From Burkholderia ubonensis (GTDB taxonomy: Bacteria; Pseudomonadota; Gammaproteobacteria; Burkholderiales; Burkholderiaceae), in the NCBI RefSeq assembly GCF_001718695.1, contig NZ_CP013422.1:1-64000 (forward strand): DNA of 64,000 nucleotides, given 5' to 3'. Under the pieces are notes generated by a model. That model was given only the letters and a program-made list of their open reading frames with translations. It did no database searches and was not told where the DNA came from. Both the position numbers and the translations under genes were made by a program. Positions 34,844 to 44,057 of this stretch are shown here, piece by piece; the first letter of the stretch is position 1, and each line of letters starts with the position of its first letter.

Positions 34844-34969
34844 TGCGGATGTCGATGGTGAGCGGCCGGTGATGGCGGTGCGGTGTGGTGTTGTTTGGGC
34901 GGGCCACGGTGATGCCCGCTAGCGCAGGCCGTCGAGTGCCCCGGGATGCTACCGATGCGGACGCCAAAT

Positions 34970-35150
34970 TCATGCCGGGACATTCCAGCCGCCACCCAGC
35001 GCGCGGACAAGCATGTACCCAGCGAATTGCGATGCGCTATGCCATCGCAGTCGAGTCACGCGCGGCGCGTTTCCGTAGCTGCGCCGAGGTGTATCGCAGA
35101 GGCGTGTCGCGCCGTCGGGGATGCTGATACCTCCCGCCGTCCTCGACTGG
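34970..35150 (-). pseudogene. Decayed C-terminus of a NodT/OprM-type outer-membrane efflux protein
   Basis: Two adjacent minus-strand frames together resemble the C-terminal 60 residues of NodT-family outer-membrane factors. One reads TPLRYTSAQLRKRAARD, like the penultimate coiled-coil helix; after a frame change the next reads AGYMLVRALGGGWN, close to the YRALGGGW ending that is nearly invariant in this family. Stops and frameshifts interrupt it and the rest of the gene is missing. It marks the edge of the AT-rich segment that starts about 100 bp further right, so a rearrangement probably destroyed an RND efflux operon here. Confidence 0.5.
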
Positions 35151-35245
35151 TGGCACCGCCGCATTAACTTGGTCCGTATGCGTGCATCGCTCTTCAAGCT
35201 GCGCTGCAACAGTAAAATAAGTCGCCGCCATCGCTGGGAGGAACA

Positions 35246-35926
35246 ATGATTTTTCATTCGCTTGGTGGCGTTGTATCGAACCTGCGCTCAACGCGCGCCC
35301 ACTATCAACGATCTAAATTTGGTGATTTCGAAGATGTGGCTAGGGAAGTCGCGCCTTTGATGCTTGCGGCGATCGGCGATGATGCGATGGCGCTAAACAG
35401 TGCGATAGCAAATGATTCCGATAGGGCACGCCCGAAGTTGCCTGAAGGGTATTGGATCGAGATGGAGATGGCCGGGAAGCTAATGCGTGGATGGTTTGAG
35501 ACGGTTCCCTTCAAGGATGGGGATAAAGTTGCAGTTGTCTTTAAAGGCGAGGGCCATCTGGTCGCAGTAAATAATCCCGAGCAGCGGGTTGTCGTGTTCG
35601 CGCCGGGCCTGCCCGAAGTGTTGAAAAATGGCTTTGGCAAGATGGTTTTCTACATGTTTTTGATAGTGAATACGATACTATTTTTTGGCGCGTTGATATT
35701 ATTTTCATTCGCGATAAATTCGTGGAATGAACTGCGTTTGGTGATCTGCATGTTGTTTGTGGCGACTATTTCCATCAGCACACTGTTTTTTCTTGCGACC
35801 TTAAGGGATGAATTGTTCGGAGTTTTGAGGACGAAAAAAATCATGAAATTGCTGGGATTATCGGATTTTTATCGTGGAATGAGAGGGGACTCCGATGGTG
35901 TAAGAAGTCATGGCTTCCATTACTGA
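35246..35926 (+). CDS. AT-rich membrane protein of unknown function
   Basis: A 226-residue protein with a soluble N-terminal half (about residues 1-130) and two close hydrophobic helices (about 131-155 and 163-185), then a short basic tail. The N-terminal layout (SLGGVVSNLRSTRAHYQ, then MRGWFETVPFKDGDKVAVVF, then NNPEQRVVVFAPGLP) resembles proteins that databases label putative type VI secretion system effector, an uncharacterised membrane family; I hold that match loosely. The gene is far richer in A/T than everything around it, a mark of horizontal transfer. GGGAGG lies seven bases before the ATG. No secretion, immunity or VgrG gene is nearby. Confidence 0.6.
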   Translation: MIFHSLGGVVSNLRSTRAHYQRSKFGDFEDVAREVAPLMLAAIGDDAMALNSAIANDSDRARPKLPEGYWIEMEMAGKLMRGWFETVPFKDGDKVAVVFKGEGHLVAVNNPEQRVVVFAPGLPEVLKNGFGKMVFYMFLIVNTILFFGALILFSFAINSWNELRLVICMLFVATISISTLFFLATLRDELFGVLRTKKIMKLLGLSDFYRGMRGDSDGVRSHGFHY

Positions 35927-36077
35927 CGTAGCATCGGGATGTACGGACAATTTCAAGAATGTGTGTACGGTCGGCCGCAGACATGAGTAGCAATTGGCTA
36001 GCGTGGCTTCGTGATAGCGCTCAACAGTTACTCTGGTGTCCTCGGTCGAAAATCGATAACGTTCCCCGGATCGCCAG

Positions 36078-36101
36078 AAAAAAGCCCGCCGAAGCGGGCA
36101 A
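36078..36101 (-). terminator. Intrinsic terminator of the sugar ABC operon
   Basis: Six-base stem GCCCGC/GCGGGC with tetraloop (TTCG on the minus strand) and a run of six T on the minus strand, about 90 bases past the last permease stop. Confidence 0.9.
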
Positions 36102-36140
36102 CCTCTCGATGAAGAGGACGAACTCCTGATCTGCGACCGC

Positions 36141-36182
36141 CACCGCGCACCGCGCACCGCGCACCGCGCACCGCGCACCGCG
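36141..36182. repeat. Heptanucleotide tandem repeat (CACCGCG)6
   Basis: Six perfect copies of CACCGCG, ending six bases before the stop codon of the ABC permease. The length is not a multiple of a codon in an open gene, so it is a non-coding microsatellite likely to vary in copy number between strains. Confidence 0.9.
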
Positions 36183-36188
36183 CCACCC

Positions 36189-37040
36189 TCACCCCTTCGT
36201 CGCCCCGAACGTCAGCCCCGCGACGAAGTGCTTCTGCATCGCGAAGAACATCGCGACCGACGGCAACGCCGCGAGGATCGACCCGGCCGACACGAGGTTC
36301 CACGACGTCGTCCATTGCCCCTTCAGCGCCGCGACGCCCGCCGTGATCGGCGCGGCCTCGTCGCCTTGCGTGAGGCACAGCGCCCAGAAGTAGTCGTTCC
36401 ACACGAACGTGAACACCAGAATCGCGAGCGCAGCCAACGCTGGCCGGATCAACGGCAAAACGATCCGCCAGAACACCGTCCACTCGCCCGCGCCTTCGAT
36501 GCGCGCTGCCTCGATCAGCTCGAACGGCAGCTGCTTGATGAAGTTGCGCAGAAACAGCGTGCAAAAGCCCGTCTGAAACGCGACGTGAAACAGGATCAGC
36601 GCCTCGACCGTATTGAACACCCCGAGCCGCAGCGACAGATCGCGCACCGGAATCATCAGCACCTGCACCGGCACGAAATTTCCCGCGACGAACGTGCCGA
36701 ACAATGCGGTATTGCCGCGAAACCGATACGTCGCGAGCGCGAAGCCGGCCATCGCCGCGAGCGCGATCGAACCGAGCACCGACGGCACCGTGATCTGCAC
36801 GCTGTTCCAGAAGTAATGCAGCATCGGCGACGTGGTCAGCGCATCGCGATAGTTCTCGATCATCGAGAAATGCCGCGGCCAGCCCCAGTAGTGGCCTTCG
36901 ACCAGCTCCTCGGTCGAGCGCACCGACGTGACGAACACGGCGATCATCGGCAGCAGCCAGATCACGAGCGCGACGGGCAGCGACAGCTTGTACAGCCGGC
37001 GCGATACCGGCTTCCACTGGGCAACGGGTGTCGGAAACAT
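36189..37040 (-). CDS. Sugar ABC transporter permease (MalG-like)
   Basis: A 283-residue inner-membrane permease of the CUT1 carbohydrate uptake family with about six transmembrane helices starting near residue 20. The cytoplasmic EAA loop LIEAARIEGAGEWTVFWRIV (about residues 190-209), which docks on the ATPase, is intact. The ATG at 37040 is chosen from homology (MFPTPVAQWK) and a GGGAG upstream. It is the last gene of a five-gene unit running ATPase, beta-galactosidase, binding protein, MalF-like permease, this permease. Substrate is probably an oligosaccharide containing galactose, judged only from the GH42 neighbour. Confidence 0.9.
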   Translation of the reverse strand: MFPTPVAQWKPVSRRLYKLSLPVALVIWLLPMIAVFVTSVRSTEELVEGHYWGWPRHFSMIENYRDALTTSPMLHYFWNSVQITVPSVLGSIALAAMAGFALATYRFRGNTALFGTFVAGNFVPVQVLMIPVRDLSLRLGVFNTVEALILFHVAFQTGFCTLFLRNFIKQLPFELIEAARIEGAGEWTVFWRIVLPLIRPALAALAILVFTFVWNDYFWALCLTQGDEAAPITAGVAALKGQWTTSWNLVSAGSILAALPSVAMFFAMQKHFVAGLTFGATKG

Positions 37041-37060
37041 GATGAGTGAACTCCCGAAAG

Positions 37061-38017
37061 TCACTGCTCGTTGCGCAGCATGCGGCGCAACTGGAACACG
37101 ATGTAGACGAGCATGATCGCGAACAGCACGACCGCGATCGACGCGGAATAGCCGAGCCGGTAGTACTTGATCGCCTGGTCGTACATGTAATACGCGAGCA
37201 CGGTCGAACTCTCGAACGGGCCGCCGCCCGTCATCACCGAGATCAGGTCGAAGCTGCGCAGCGCGCCGATCACCGTGACGACGATCGCCATGAACGTGGT
37301 CGGCCGCAACTGCGGCAGCACGACGTGCCACAGCAGCGCGAAGCCGCGCGCGCCTTCCATGCGCGCCGCTTCGATCTGCTCGGGGTTCACCGACGTGAGG
37401 CCGGTGAGGTACAGGATCATGCAGTACGCGGTCTGCGGCCACAGTGCGGCGAGCACGATGCCGAACGTCGCGTAGCGCGCATCGCCGAGCACCGGAATGC
37501 CGTGCCCGGCGATCAGCGCGAGCAGCCCGAAGGTCGGATCGTAGAACCACGAGAAGATCAGCCCGACGACCACGCCCGACAGCACGAACGGCGCGAAGAA
37601 CAGCGACTTCACGAGCCGGATGCCGGCCACGGCCTGATTCAGGTACAGCGCCAGCGCGAGGCCGAGCGGCGGCGCGAGCATGAACATCGCGAGCCAGATC
37701 ACGTTGTTGCGCAGCGCGGTGTAGAACGTCGGCGCGTGCAGCAGCTCGGCGTAGTTCGCGAGGCCGACGAAGGTGCGCTCGGTCATCCCGTCCCAGTTGC
37801 ACAGGCTCAACCACAGCGTCGACAGGATCGGCCAGATCACATAGACGGCCACCATCGCGCAGGCCGGCGCGAGAAACAGCCAGGCGGCGCGCCGCTGCCG
37901 CCGCGCGGCAGGCGACGGGCGGCGCGCGGGCAGCGCGGCGCTCGGCCCGCGCGCCGGCGGTGCGGCGGCCGCGCCGGCAGGCGTTCGAACGGATCGGGAC
38001 GTGGTCGGACTGGACAC
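37061..38017 (-). CDS. Sugar ABC transporter permease (MalF-like)
   Basis: A 318-residue CUT1-family permease. A Pro/Ala/Arg-rich cytoplasmic tail of about 43 residues precedes six helices. The EAA loop QIEAARMEGARGFALLWHVV is near residues 214-233, followed by GALRSFDLISVMTGGGP and YMYDQAI, conserved in this branch. It pairs with the MalG-like protein, 20 bases downstream, to form the membrane channel of a heterodimeric importer. Confidence 0.92.
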   Translation of the reverse strand: MSSPTTSRSVRTPAGAAAAPPARGPSAALPARRPSPAARRQRRAAWLFLAPACAMVAVYVIWPILSTLWLSLCNWDGMTERTFVGLANYAELLHAPTFYTALRNNVIWLAMFMLAPPLGLALALYLNQAVAGIRLVKSLFFAPFVLSGVVVGLIFSWFYDPTFGLLALIAGHGIPVLGDARYATFGIVLAALWPQTAYCMILYLTGLTSVNPEQIEAARMEGARGFALLWHVVLPQLRPTTFMAIVVTVIGALRSFDLISVMTGGGPFESSTVLAYYMYDQAIKYYRLGYSASIAVVLFAIMLVYIVFQLRRMLRNEQ

Positions 38018-38075
38018 GGCAAGCCTCCTGAAACAACGGATGCGGCGGCGCGGGGCCGCCGCACGGGTCGCACGG

Positions 38076-39335
38076 TTACTTCTTGTAGATCCGCTTGCGG
38101 GTCTGCTCGAGCTGCGCGAGCACGCTGTCGAGCTGCGCGGGATTCGAGACGAACTGCTGCATCGCCTTCATCCCTTCGTCGGCCATTTCCTTCGTCATGT
38201 CGCGATCGTAGAACTGCGCGACGCCGCCCTTGGTGTCGGCGAGGATGCGGAAGCCGATCCGCGAGATCGGATCGGCCGGCTCCGGCGACTTGCTGTTCGC
38301 CGACAGCGAGCCGAGCCCTTCCGCGAGCTTCGCGCCCATCTCCGGCGTCTCGACGAACGCGAGGAACGTATGCGCATCGGCCTTGTTCTTCGCCTTGGTC
38401 GGGATGTGCAGCGATTCGACCGGGCCGTCCTCGGCGGTCGGCACCTTCGGGTCGATGATGGGGAAGCGGTAATAGCCCATCTCCTGCTTGACGTTCGGCG
38501 GAAAGCCCGCCGCGATGAAGGTGCCCATCAGCATCATCGCGGCCTTGCCCTGGAACAGGAACGGCTGCGCGCCGTCGAGATCGTAGGACAGCGCGTTGTC
38601 GATGAAGTAGCCCGCGTCGATCAGCGACTTCCACGTCGTGTAGACCTTCTTCACGCGCGCGTCGGTGTACGGCACGTCGCCGGCCATCAGCTGCTGGTGG
38701 AACGCGTTGCCGTTCAGGCGCAGGTCCAGATAGTCGAACCAGCCGGCGAGCGTCCATGCGTCGCGGCCGCCCACCGCGATCGGCGTGATGCCGGCCGCCT
38801 TCAGCTTCTTGCACGCATCGAGAAACTGGTCCCAGGTCTTCGGCTCGTCGGCGATGCCGACCTTGCCGAACAGGTCCTTGCGATAAAAGAGGCCCCACGA
38901 GTAGTAGACGGTCGGCGCCGCGTACTGCTTGCCGTTGTACGACGATGCGCTGCGCGTCGACGCGTACATCGCATCCCAGCCGTTCTTCTTCCAGTCGCCG
39001 CTCAGGTCCTCGAACAGCCCGCGCCGCGCGTAGTACGCCATCCGTTCGCCTGCGTGCCAATTGACGACGTCGGGCGCGACGGTGGTGAGCCATGCGGGAA
39101 GCTGCACCTTGTACGCTTCCTCGTCGACGTAGGTGGGCTTCACGTCGATGTCCGGATGCGCCTTGTGGAACGCGTCGATGGTCGACTGCCAGACCGCGCG
39201 CTGGCTCGCGCCCTTGAACGCGATGTTGATCGTCAGCGTGCCGGCGTCGGCGGGCGCCGCGGCGCCGAGCGAGGCGAACGCGATGGCGGCGGCGCTCGCC
39301 AGCCGGGCGGCGACGCGAAGGGGGCGATGTGTCAT
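38076..39335 (-). CDS. Sugar-binding protein of the CUT1 ABC importer
   Basis: A 419-residue periplasmic solute-binding protein (bacterial extracellular solute-binding family 1). The signal peptide spans about residues 1-31 (cleavage after ADA). The mature protein begins TLTINIAFKGASQRAVWQS and has typical hinge segments such as KLKAAGITPIAVGGRDAWTL and QGKAAMMLMGTF, plus several Trp/Tyr residues for stacking on sugar rings. The start at 39335 is chosen over the upstream ATG at 39347 because GGAGACA stands right before it. It supplies ligand to the two permeases downstream. Confidence 0.92.
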   Translation of the reverse strand: MTHRPLRVAARLASAAAIAFASLGAAAPADAGTLTINIAFKGASQRAVWQSTIDAFHKAHPDIDVKPTYVDEEAYKVQLPAWLTTVAPDVVNWHAGERMAYYARRGLFEDLSGDWKKNGWDAMYASTRSASSYNGKQYAAPTVYYSWGLFYRKDLFGKVGIADEPKTWDQFLDACKKLKAAGITPIAVGGRDAWTLAGWFDYLDLRLNGNAFHQQLMAGDVPYTDARVKKVYTTWKSLIDAGYFIDNALSYDLDGAQPFLFQGKAAMMLMGTFIAAGFPPNVKQEMGYYRFPIIDPKVPTAEDGPVESLHIPTKAKNKADAHTFLAFVETPEMGAKLAEGLGSLSANSKSPEPADPISRIGFRILADTKGGVAQFYDRDMTKEMADEGMKAMQQFVSNPAQLDSVLAQLEQTRKRIYKK

Positions 39336-39393
39336 GTCTGTCTCCATTCCTGTATGTCGTTGTGCGTGACCGGCGCGTGCGCCGGGGGCGATG

Positions 39394-41373
39394 CTACGGA
39401 CGGCTTCGATACACGGCGACGCCTTGCGGCTCGACCTGCGCGGCGCCGACCACGAACGCGGACGGCGCCACCGCATCGATCGTGTGCGGTGTGCTGCCGT
39501 AGTTGAACACGTAGGTCAGGCCGCCGCGCCGGCTCACGCGCACGTCGTCGCCAAGCGGCGTCGGCGTGAGGCCCGCTTCGGCCGCGACGTCGGCGAACCC
39601 GCGCAACGTGGTCGCATCGTCGAACAGCGCGGCCCAATAGTGAAACGCGCCGTGCGACACCCACGCGGGATGGCCGTCGGCGAAGCGCGCGTGCACGACG
39701 CTGCGCGCGTCGTCGTGCAGCTCGACGAGGTCGCGCCAGTGGCGCGCGTCGCCGCTCAACGGCGAGCCGTCGCGCAGCGCGCCGTCGATGCGCTCGGTCA
39801 CGTTCGGGCGCAGCGATTCGACGCGCCACACGCGCAACGGCAGGAGCGACGCGAGCGGGCCGGGCGGCAGCGCCGGCGGAATCTGCAGGTCGACGGTCTT
39901 CGATCCGGTGCGCGGGCCGAACACGGCATGCGCGCCCGAGGCGGCGAGCCGCGCCGCGAAGTCGTCCGGCACGACGGGCAGCGGCGGCACGACGACGAGC
40001 CGGTAGCCGTCGAGCGGCGCGTGCGCCGAGACGATGTCGACGTCGAGGCCGAGCGCGCGCAGCGCCGAGTAATACTCGAACGCGAAGCGCGGGTAGTGGA
40101 AATCGGCGCCCTGCGGCTGGACTTCGAGCAGCCACTTCGCTTCGTAGTCGAACACGAGCGCGACGGGGGCGCGCACCGCACCGTCGGCATCGGCGTCGAG
40201 CACGGCGGCGATTTCGCCCGCGACCCGCTGCGCTTCGCGGCCGCCTTCGTCGAGCCGATCGTCGGGCGTGTGCAGGCCCGCGTGCATCTGCTCCTGCGCG
40301 AACGGCGCCTGCCGCCAGCGGAAATACGACACGCAGCCGGCGCCGTGCGCGAACGCTTCCCAGCTCCAGAGACGCACCATCCCCGGCAGCGGCGCCGGGT
40401 TCCAGTGCGCCCAGTTCACCGGGCCCGGCTGCTGCTCCATCACCCAGAACGGCTGCTTCGACATGCCGCGATACAGGTCGTGATTGAACGATGCGAAGTC
40501 CGGGTGGCCGGTGCGCAGCCAGCGCGCCTTCACGTCGGGCGCGAACCACAGCTCCTCCAGCGCGCCGAGCGGATAGCTGTCCCAGGTCGCGACGTCGAGG
40601 TCGCGCGCGACCGCATAGTGGTCGAACTCGGTGAACAGCTGCATGAAGTTGTGCGCGACGGGGCGGCCCGGCGAATGCGCGCGGATCGCGTCGACCTGCA
40701 TCCGGTGATAGCGCGCCAGCTCGTCGGACGCGAAGCGGCGGTAGTCGAGGCGATGCGACGGATGCGCTTCGGTCACGGTGCCCACCGGCGCATCGACCTC
40801 GTCGAAATGCCGGTACTCCATGCTCCAGAACACGGTGCCCCACGCGCGGTTCAGCGCGTCGATCGTGCCGTAGCGCGCCTTCAGCCAGGCGCGAAAACGC
40901 AGGAGCGCGGCCGGCGAGTAGCTGACGACGGTCTGGTGGCAGCCGAGCTCGTTGTCGGTCTGCCAGTAGCGCACGGCCGGATGGCGGCCGTAGCGTTCGG
41001 CCACCGCGGTGCAGATCCGGCGCGACGCTTCCAGATAGGTCGGCGACGAGAAGTCGTAATGGCGGCGCGAGCCGAACCTGCGCGGCAGGCCGTCGGCGCC
41101 GATAGCGAGGATGTCGGGATGACGATCGACGAGCCATTTCGGCGGCGTCGCCGTCGGCGTGCACATCACGATCTCGAGGCCGGCCGCGCCGAGCGCGTCG
41201 ATCGCGCGGTCGAGCCAGCCCCACGCGTATTCTCCCGGCGACGGCTCGATGCGGCTCCATGCGAACTCGCCGATCCGCACCTGCACGATGCCGAGCGCCT
41301 TCATGCGGCGGGCGTCGTCGGCCCACATCGATTCCGGCCAGTGTTCCGGGTAGTAACAGACTCCGAGGCGCAT
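39394..41373 (-). CDS. Beta-galactosidase, glycoside hydrolase family 42
   Basis: A 659-residue GH42 enzyme that removes terminal beta-galactose (some members act on alpha-L-arabinopyranose). The N-terminal barrel begins [20 protein letters not shown]; the acid/base is Glu142 in QTDNELG and the nucleophile Glu313 in [14 protein letters not shown] trimerisation domain (about 390-590) and a small beta-domain (about 600-659) complete the usual length. There is no signal peptide, so it works on imported oligosaccharide. It lies inside the ABC operon, between the ATPase and the binding protein, so imported galactosides are probably hydrolysed in the cytoplasm. Confidence 0.95.
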   Translation of the reverse strand: MRLGVCYYPEHWPESMWADDARRMKALGIVQVRIGEFAWSRIEPSPGEYAWGWLDRAIDALGAAGLEIVMCTPTATPPKWLVDRHPDILAIGADGLPRRFGSRRHYDFSSPTYLEASRRICTAVAERYGRHPAVRYWQTDNELGCHQTVVSYSPAALLRFRAWLKARYGTIDALNRAWGTVFWSMEYRHFDEVDAPVGTVTEAHPSHRLDYRRFASDELARYHRMQVDAIRAHSPGRPVAHNFMQLFTEFDHYAVARDLDVATWDSYPLGALEELWFAPDVKARWLRTGHPDFASFNHDLYRGMSKQPFWVMEQQPGPVNWAHWNPAPLPGMVRLWSWEAFAHGAGCVSYFRWRQAPFAQEQMHAGLHTPDDRLDEGGREAQRVAGEIAAVLDADADGAVRAPVALVFDYEAKWLLEVQPQGADFHYPRFAFEYYSALRALGLDVDIVSAHAPLDGYRLVVVPPLPVVPDDFAARLAASGAHAVFGPRTGSKTVDLQIPPALPPGPLASLLPLRVWRVESLRPNVTERIDGALRDGSPLSGDARHWRDLVELHDDARSVVHARFADGHPAWVSHGAFHYWAALFDDATTLRGFADVAAEAGLTPTPLGDDVRVSRRGGLTYVFNYGSTPHTIDAVAPSAFVVGAAQVEPQGVAVYRSRP

Positions 41374-41382
41374 GCCCGATCC

Positions 41383-42531
41383 TTATGCGTAATGGTGGAC
41401 GGGAAGGTCGGCGCACGCGGGCACCGCGCGGCCGTCTTCGTTGAACAGATGACACGCGGCGGCCGCTGCGTGCACGTGCACGCGCTCGCCGGCGTGCACG
41501 GCCGCGTCGCCGGGCACTTTCGCGATCAGCGGCGCGCCGCCGGGCTGATCGAGATGCACGTAGGTCTGCTCGCCGAGACGCTCGACCAGCGCGACGTCGC
41601 GCGCGAGCGTCGTCGCGTCGGGCGCGGCGCCGAGCGTCAGATGTTCGGGGCGGATGCCGAGCGTGACGGCTGCGCCCGGCGCGAGCGCGGAGCCGTCGCG
41701 CGGCAGCGTGAACGATTCGCCGGAGGCCACGAGCGTGACGGTCGTGCGCCGCGCGTCGCAGGCGACGACGACGGCCGGCAGGAAGTTCATCGCGGGCGAC
41801 CCGATGAAGCCGGCGACGAACCGGCTCGCCGGGCGGTGATACAGGTCGAGCGGCGTGCCGATCTGCGCGATGCTGCCGTGCCGCGCGGTGTCGGCGCCCG
41901 TGTGCAGCAGCACGATCTTGTCGGCGAGCGTCATCGCCTCGGTCTGGTCGTGGGTCACGTAGACGACGCTCGCGCGCTCGAACTGCCGATGCAGCTTCGC
42001 GATCTCGATGCGCGTCTGGCCGCGCAATGCCGCGTCGAGGTTCGACAGCGGTTCGTCGAACAGGAACACGCCGGGCTCGCGCACGATCGCGCGGCCGATC
42101 GCGACGCGCTGCCGCTGGCCGCCGGACAGCGCCTTCGGCTTGCGCTCGAGCAGCGTGTCGAGCTGCAGGATCCGCGCGGCGTCGCGCACCTTGCGGTCGA
42201 TCTCGGCCTTCGGCACGCGCGCGAGCTTCAAGCCGAACGCCATGTTTTCGTAGACGGTCATGTGCGGATACAGCGCGTAGCTCTGGAACACCATCGCGAC
42301 GCCGCGCTCGGCGGCCGGCACGTCGTCGACGCGGCGGCCGTCGATCGACAGCTCGCCGTCGCTCAGATCCTCGAGGCCGGCGACGATCCGCAGCAACGTC
42401 GACTTGCCGCAGCCCGACGGGCCGATGAACACGCAGAACTCATGCGCGCCGATGTCCAGATCGACGTCGCGTATGACCGGCGCGTGCTCGCCATAAGCCT
42501 TCTGCACGCGACGCATCGAGATGCTCGCCAT
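41383..42531 (-). CDS. Sugar ABC transporter ATPase (MalK/UgpC-like)
   Basis: A 382-residue CUT1 ATPase. Walker A GPSGCGKSTLL is near residues 38-48, the signature LSGGQRQRVAIGRAI near 134-148, Walker B VFLFDEPLSNLDA near 154-166 and the switch His in YVTHDQTEAM near 191. The C-terminal third is the TOBE/MalK regulatory domain (LGIRPEHLTLG). The ATG at 42531 follows GGAGACA with almost no gap; longer in-frame starts would cross the operator region. It is the first gene of the operon and is divergent from the lacI-type regulator. Confidence 0.94.
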   Translation of the reverse strand: MASISMRRVQKAYGEHAPVIRDVDLDIGAHEFCVFIGPSGCGKSTLLRIVAGLEDLSDGELSIDGRRVDDVPAAERGVAMVFQSYALYPHMTVYENMAFGLKLARVPKAEIDRKVRDAARILQLDTLLERKPKALSGGQRQRVAIGRAIVREPGVFLFDEPLSNLDAALRGQTRIEIAKLHRQFERASVVYVTHDQTEAMTLADKIVLLHTGADTARHGSIAQIGTPLDLYHRPASRFVAGFIGSPAMNFLPAVVVACDARRTTVTLVASGESFTLPRDGSALAPGAAVTLGIRPEHLTLGAAPDATTLARDVALVERLGEQTYVHLDQPGGAPLIAKVPGDAAVHAGERVHVHAAAAACHLFNEDGRAVPACADLPVHHYA

Positions 42532-42569
42532 TGTCTCCGCTCCATGTTTTAATGCGCTTCGATCGATGC

Positions 42570-42581
42570 TTAAGCGCTTAA
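42570..42581. promoter_or_regulatory. Likely LacI-family operator
   Basis: Perfect 12-bp palindrome TTAAGCGCTTAA, 39 bp before the ATPase ATG and between it and the divergent LacI-type gene. An outer GAT/ATC pair extends the symmetry, and a partial copy (TTTTAATGCGCTTC, 42547-42560) stands closer to the ATPase gene. The form matches operators of GalR/MalR/CcpA-type regulators. Confidence 0.7.
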
Positions 42582-42721
42582 TCATCGCGATCAAAAAAAT
42601 AGGCGATTGCGATCGCGGCCGAGTCGCGCTCGACGGTCGAGCGGCAGGGTGTGCGGCGATAGTGCGCTGCTTCGGGTAGCGAAGCAAATACTGGATTCAC
42701 CTCTCATATAGTGGGCAAATC

Positions 42722-43756
42722 ATGGCGACACTCGACGAAGTGGCGCGTCGCGCCGGCGTGACGGCCGCGACGGTGTCGAACGTGCTGCGCGATCGCGGGC
42801 GGGTCGGCGAAGCGACGCGCGCGCGGGTGCTCGAGGCCGTGCAGGCGCTCGGCTACCGGCCGCATCTGGCGGCGCGCGCGCTGGCCGAAGGGCGCGCGCC
42901 GACGGTCGCGCTGATGGTGTCGAGCATCGCGAACCCGTTCTATCCGGAGTTCGCGCTGGCGGTCGAGCGCGCGGTGCGGCGCAACGGGCAGTTCCTGATC
43001 GTCTGCAACACGAATGAAGATCCGTTGCAGGGGCGTGCGTACCTCGACCAGATCGCCGGCACGATTTCCGAGGGCATCCTCGTGACCAACGCGAACCTGC
43101 ACCTGCCGGATCTGGTCGACGTCGCGCGGCGCGGCGTGCCGGTCGTACCGTGCCTGTGGGAGCGGCCAGACGCGCCGCCCGAAGGGTTGCCGTGCGTGGC
43201 GGTGAATTTCCGCGAGGCGGGGCGGATCGCGACGCGGCATCTACTCGAACTCGGGCACAAGACCATCGGCGTGATCGTCGGCGGCTCGGCGAGCGGCGTG
43301 CACGCGGCGCGCTACGACGGTTTCGTCGACGTGATGCGCGAAGCGGGGCTCGACGCGTCGATCGTCGCGGCCGAGCCCGATTCGATCGAAGGCGGCGTGC
43401 GCGCGGCCGGCCGGCTGCTCGATGCGCATCCCGAGTTGACCGCGCTGGTCGCGACCAACGATCTGCCCGCGATCGGCGCGCTGCACGCGGCGGCCGATCG
43501 CGGCCACCGCGTGCCCGACGATCTGTCGATCGTCGGCATCACCGACATCCATCTGGCCAGCGACACGCGTCCTACGTTGACCACGGTCGCGATCCCGACC
43601 GCCGAGGCCGCGGGGCTCGCGGTCGAACTGCTCAACGCGTTGCGCGAGGCCGGCGGCCGGATCGACGATGCCGCGCGCGTGCGGACGGCGTCGTTGCCGC
43701 GGCTGGTGGTGCGCGGCACGACCGGTGCGGTGCCGGGGAGGCGGGTGGATGGGTAG
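42722..43756 (+). CDS. LacI-family transcriptional regulator
   Basis: A 344-residue repressor with an N-terminal LacI helix-turn-helix (TLDEVARRAGVTAATVSNVL, residues 3-22, and the hinge helix YRPHLAARALAEGR) and a periplasmic-binding-protein-like effector domain. The recognition-helix residues and minor-groove-inserting hinge are intact. It is divergent from the sugar ABC/beta-galactosidase operon and separated from it by a palindrome of the right type, so it almost certainly controls that operon and perhaps itself. The inducer is presumably galactose or a galactoside; the sequence does not say which. Confidence 0.93.
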   Translation: MATLDEVARRAGVTAATVSNVLRDRGRVGEATRARVLEAVQALGYRPHLAARALAEGRAPTVALMVSSIANPFYPEFALAVERAVRRNGQFLIVCNTNEDPLQGRAYLDQIAGTISEGILVTNANLHLPDLVDVARRGVPVVPCLWERPDAPPEGLPCVAVNFREAGRIATRHLLELGHKTIGVIVGGSASGVHAARYDGFVDVMREAGLDASIVAAEPDSIEGGVRAAGRLLDAHPELTALVATNDLPAIGALHAAADRGHRVPDDLSIVGITDIHLASDTRPTLTTVAIPTAEAAGLAVELLNALREAGGRIDDAARVRTASLPRLVVRGTTGAVPGRRVDG

Positions 43757-43778
43757 GGGGTGGGTGAAGTCGATGGCT

Positions 43779-43917
43779 GAAGCCGAAGCCGAAGCCGATG
43801 ACGGAAGCCGATGCCGAAGCCGATGCCGAAGCCGAAGCCGAAGCCGAAGCCGAAGCCGAAGCCGAAGCCGATGCCGAAGCCGAAGCCGAAGCCGATGCCG
43901 AAGCCGATGCCGAAGCC
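43779..43917. repeat. Hexanucleotide tandem repeat, GAAGCC/GATGCC
   Basis: Twenty-three six-base units, mostly GAAGCC with interspersed GATGCC and one inserted G at 43803. First part of a compound microsatellite in the 520-bp gap between the LacI-type gene and the OsmC gene. Frames through it read as Lys-Pro, Glu-Ala or Ser-Arg dipeptides and are artefacts. Confidence 0.93.
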
Positions 43918-43924
43918 CATGGCC

Positions 43925-44022
43925 GAAGCCCGAAGCCCGAAGCCCGAAGCCCGAAGCCCGAAGCCCGAAGCCCGAAGCCCGAAGCCCGAAGCCCGAAGCC
44001 CGAAGCCCGAAGCCCGAAGCCC
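43925..44022. repeat. Heptanucleotide tandem repeat (GAAGCCC)14
   Basis: Fourteen perfect copies of GAAGCCC, the hexamer above with one C added. Perfect copies imply recent expansion by slippage. Confidence 0.95.
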
Positions 44023-44057
44023 GACGCACGACGCACGACGCACGACGCACGACGCAC
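44023..44057. repeat. Heptanucleotide tandem repeat (GACGCAC)5
   Basis: Five perfect copies plus one degenerate copy (to 44064) of GACGCAC, in the same register as the preceding GAAGCCC array and differing by two substitutions, so it appears to have arisen from it. Confidence 0.92.

Noticed and set aside
36189..38036. A 615-residue fused permease
   Set aside because: The N-terminal half is the out-of-frame shadow of the MalF-like gene; the real MalG-like start is 37040.
43925..44057. Possible CRISPR array
   Set aside because: Units of seven bases with no spacers: simple tandem repeats, not CRISPR.
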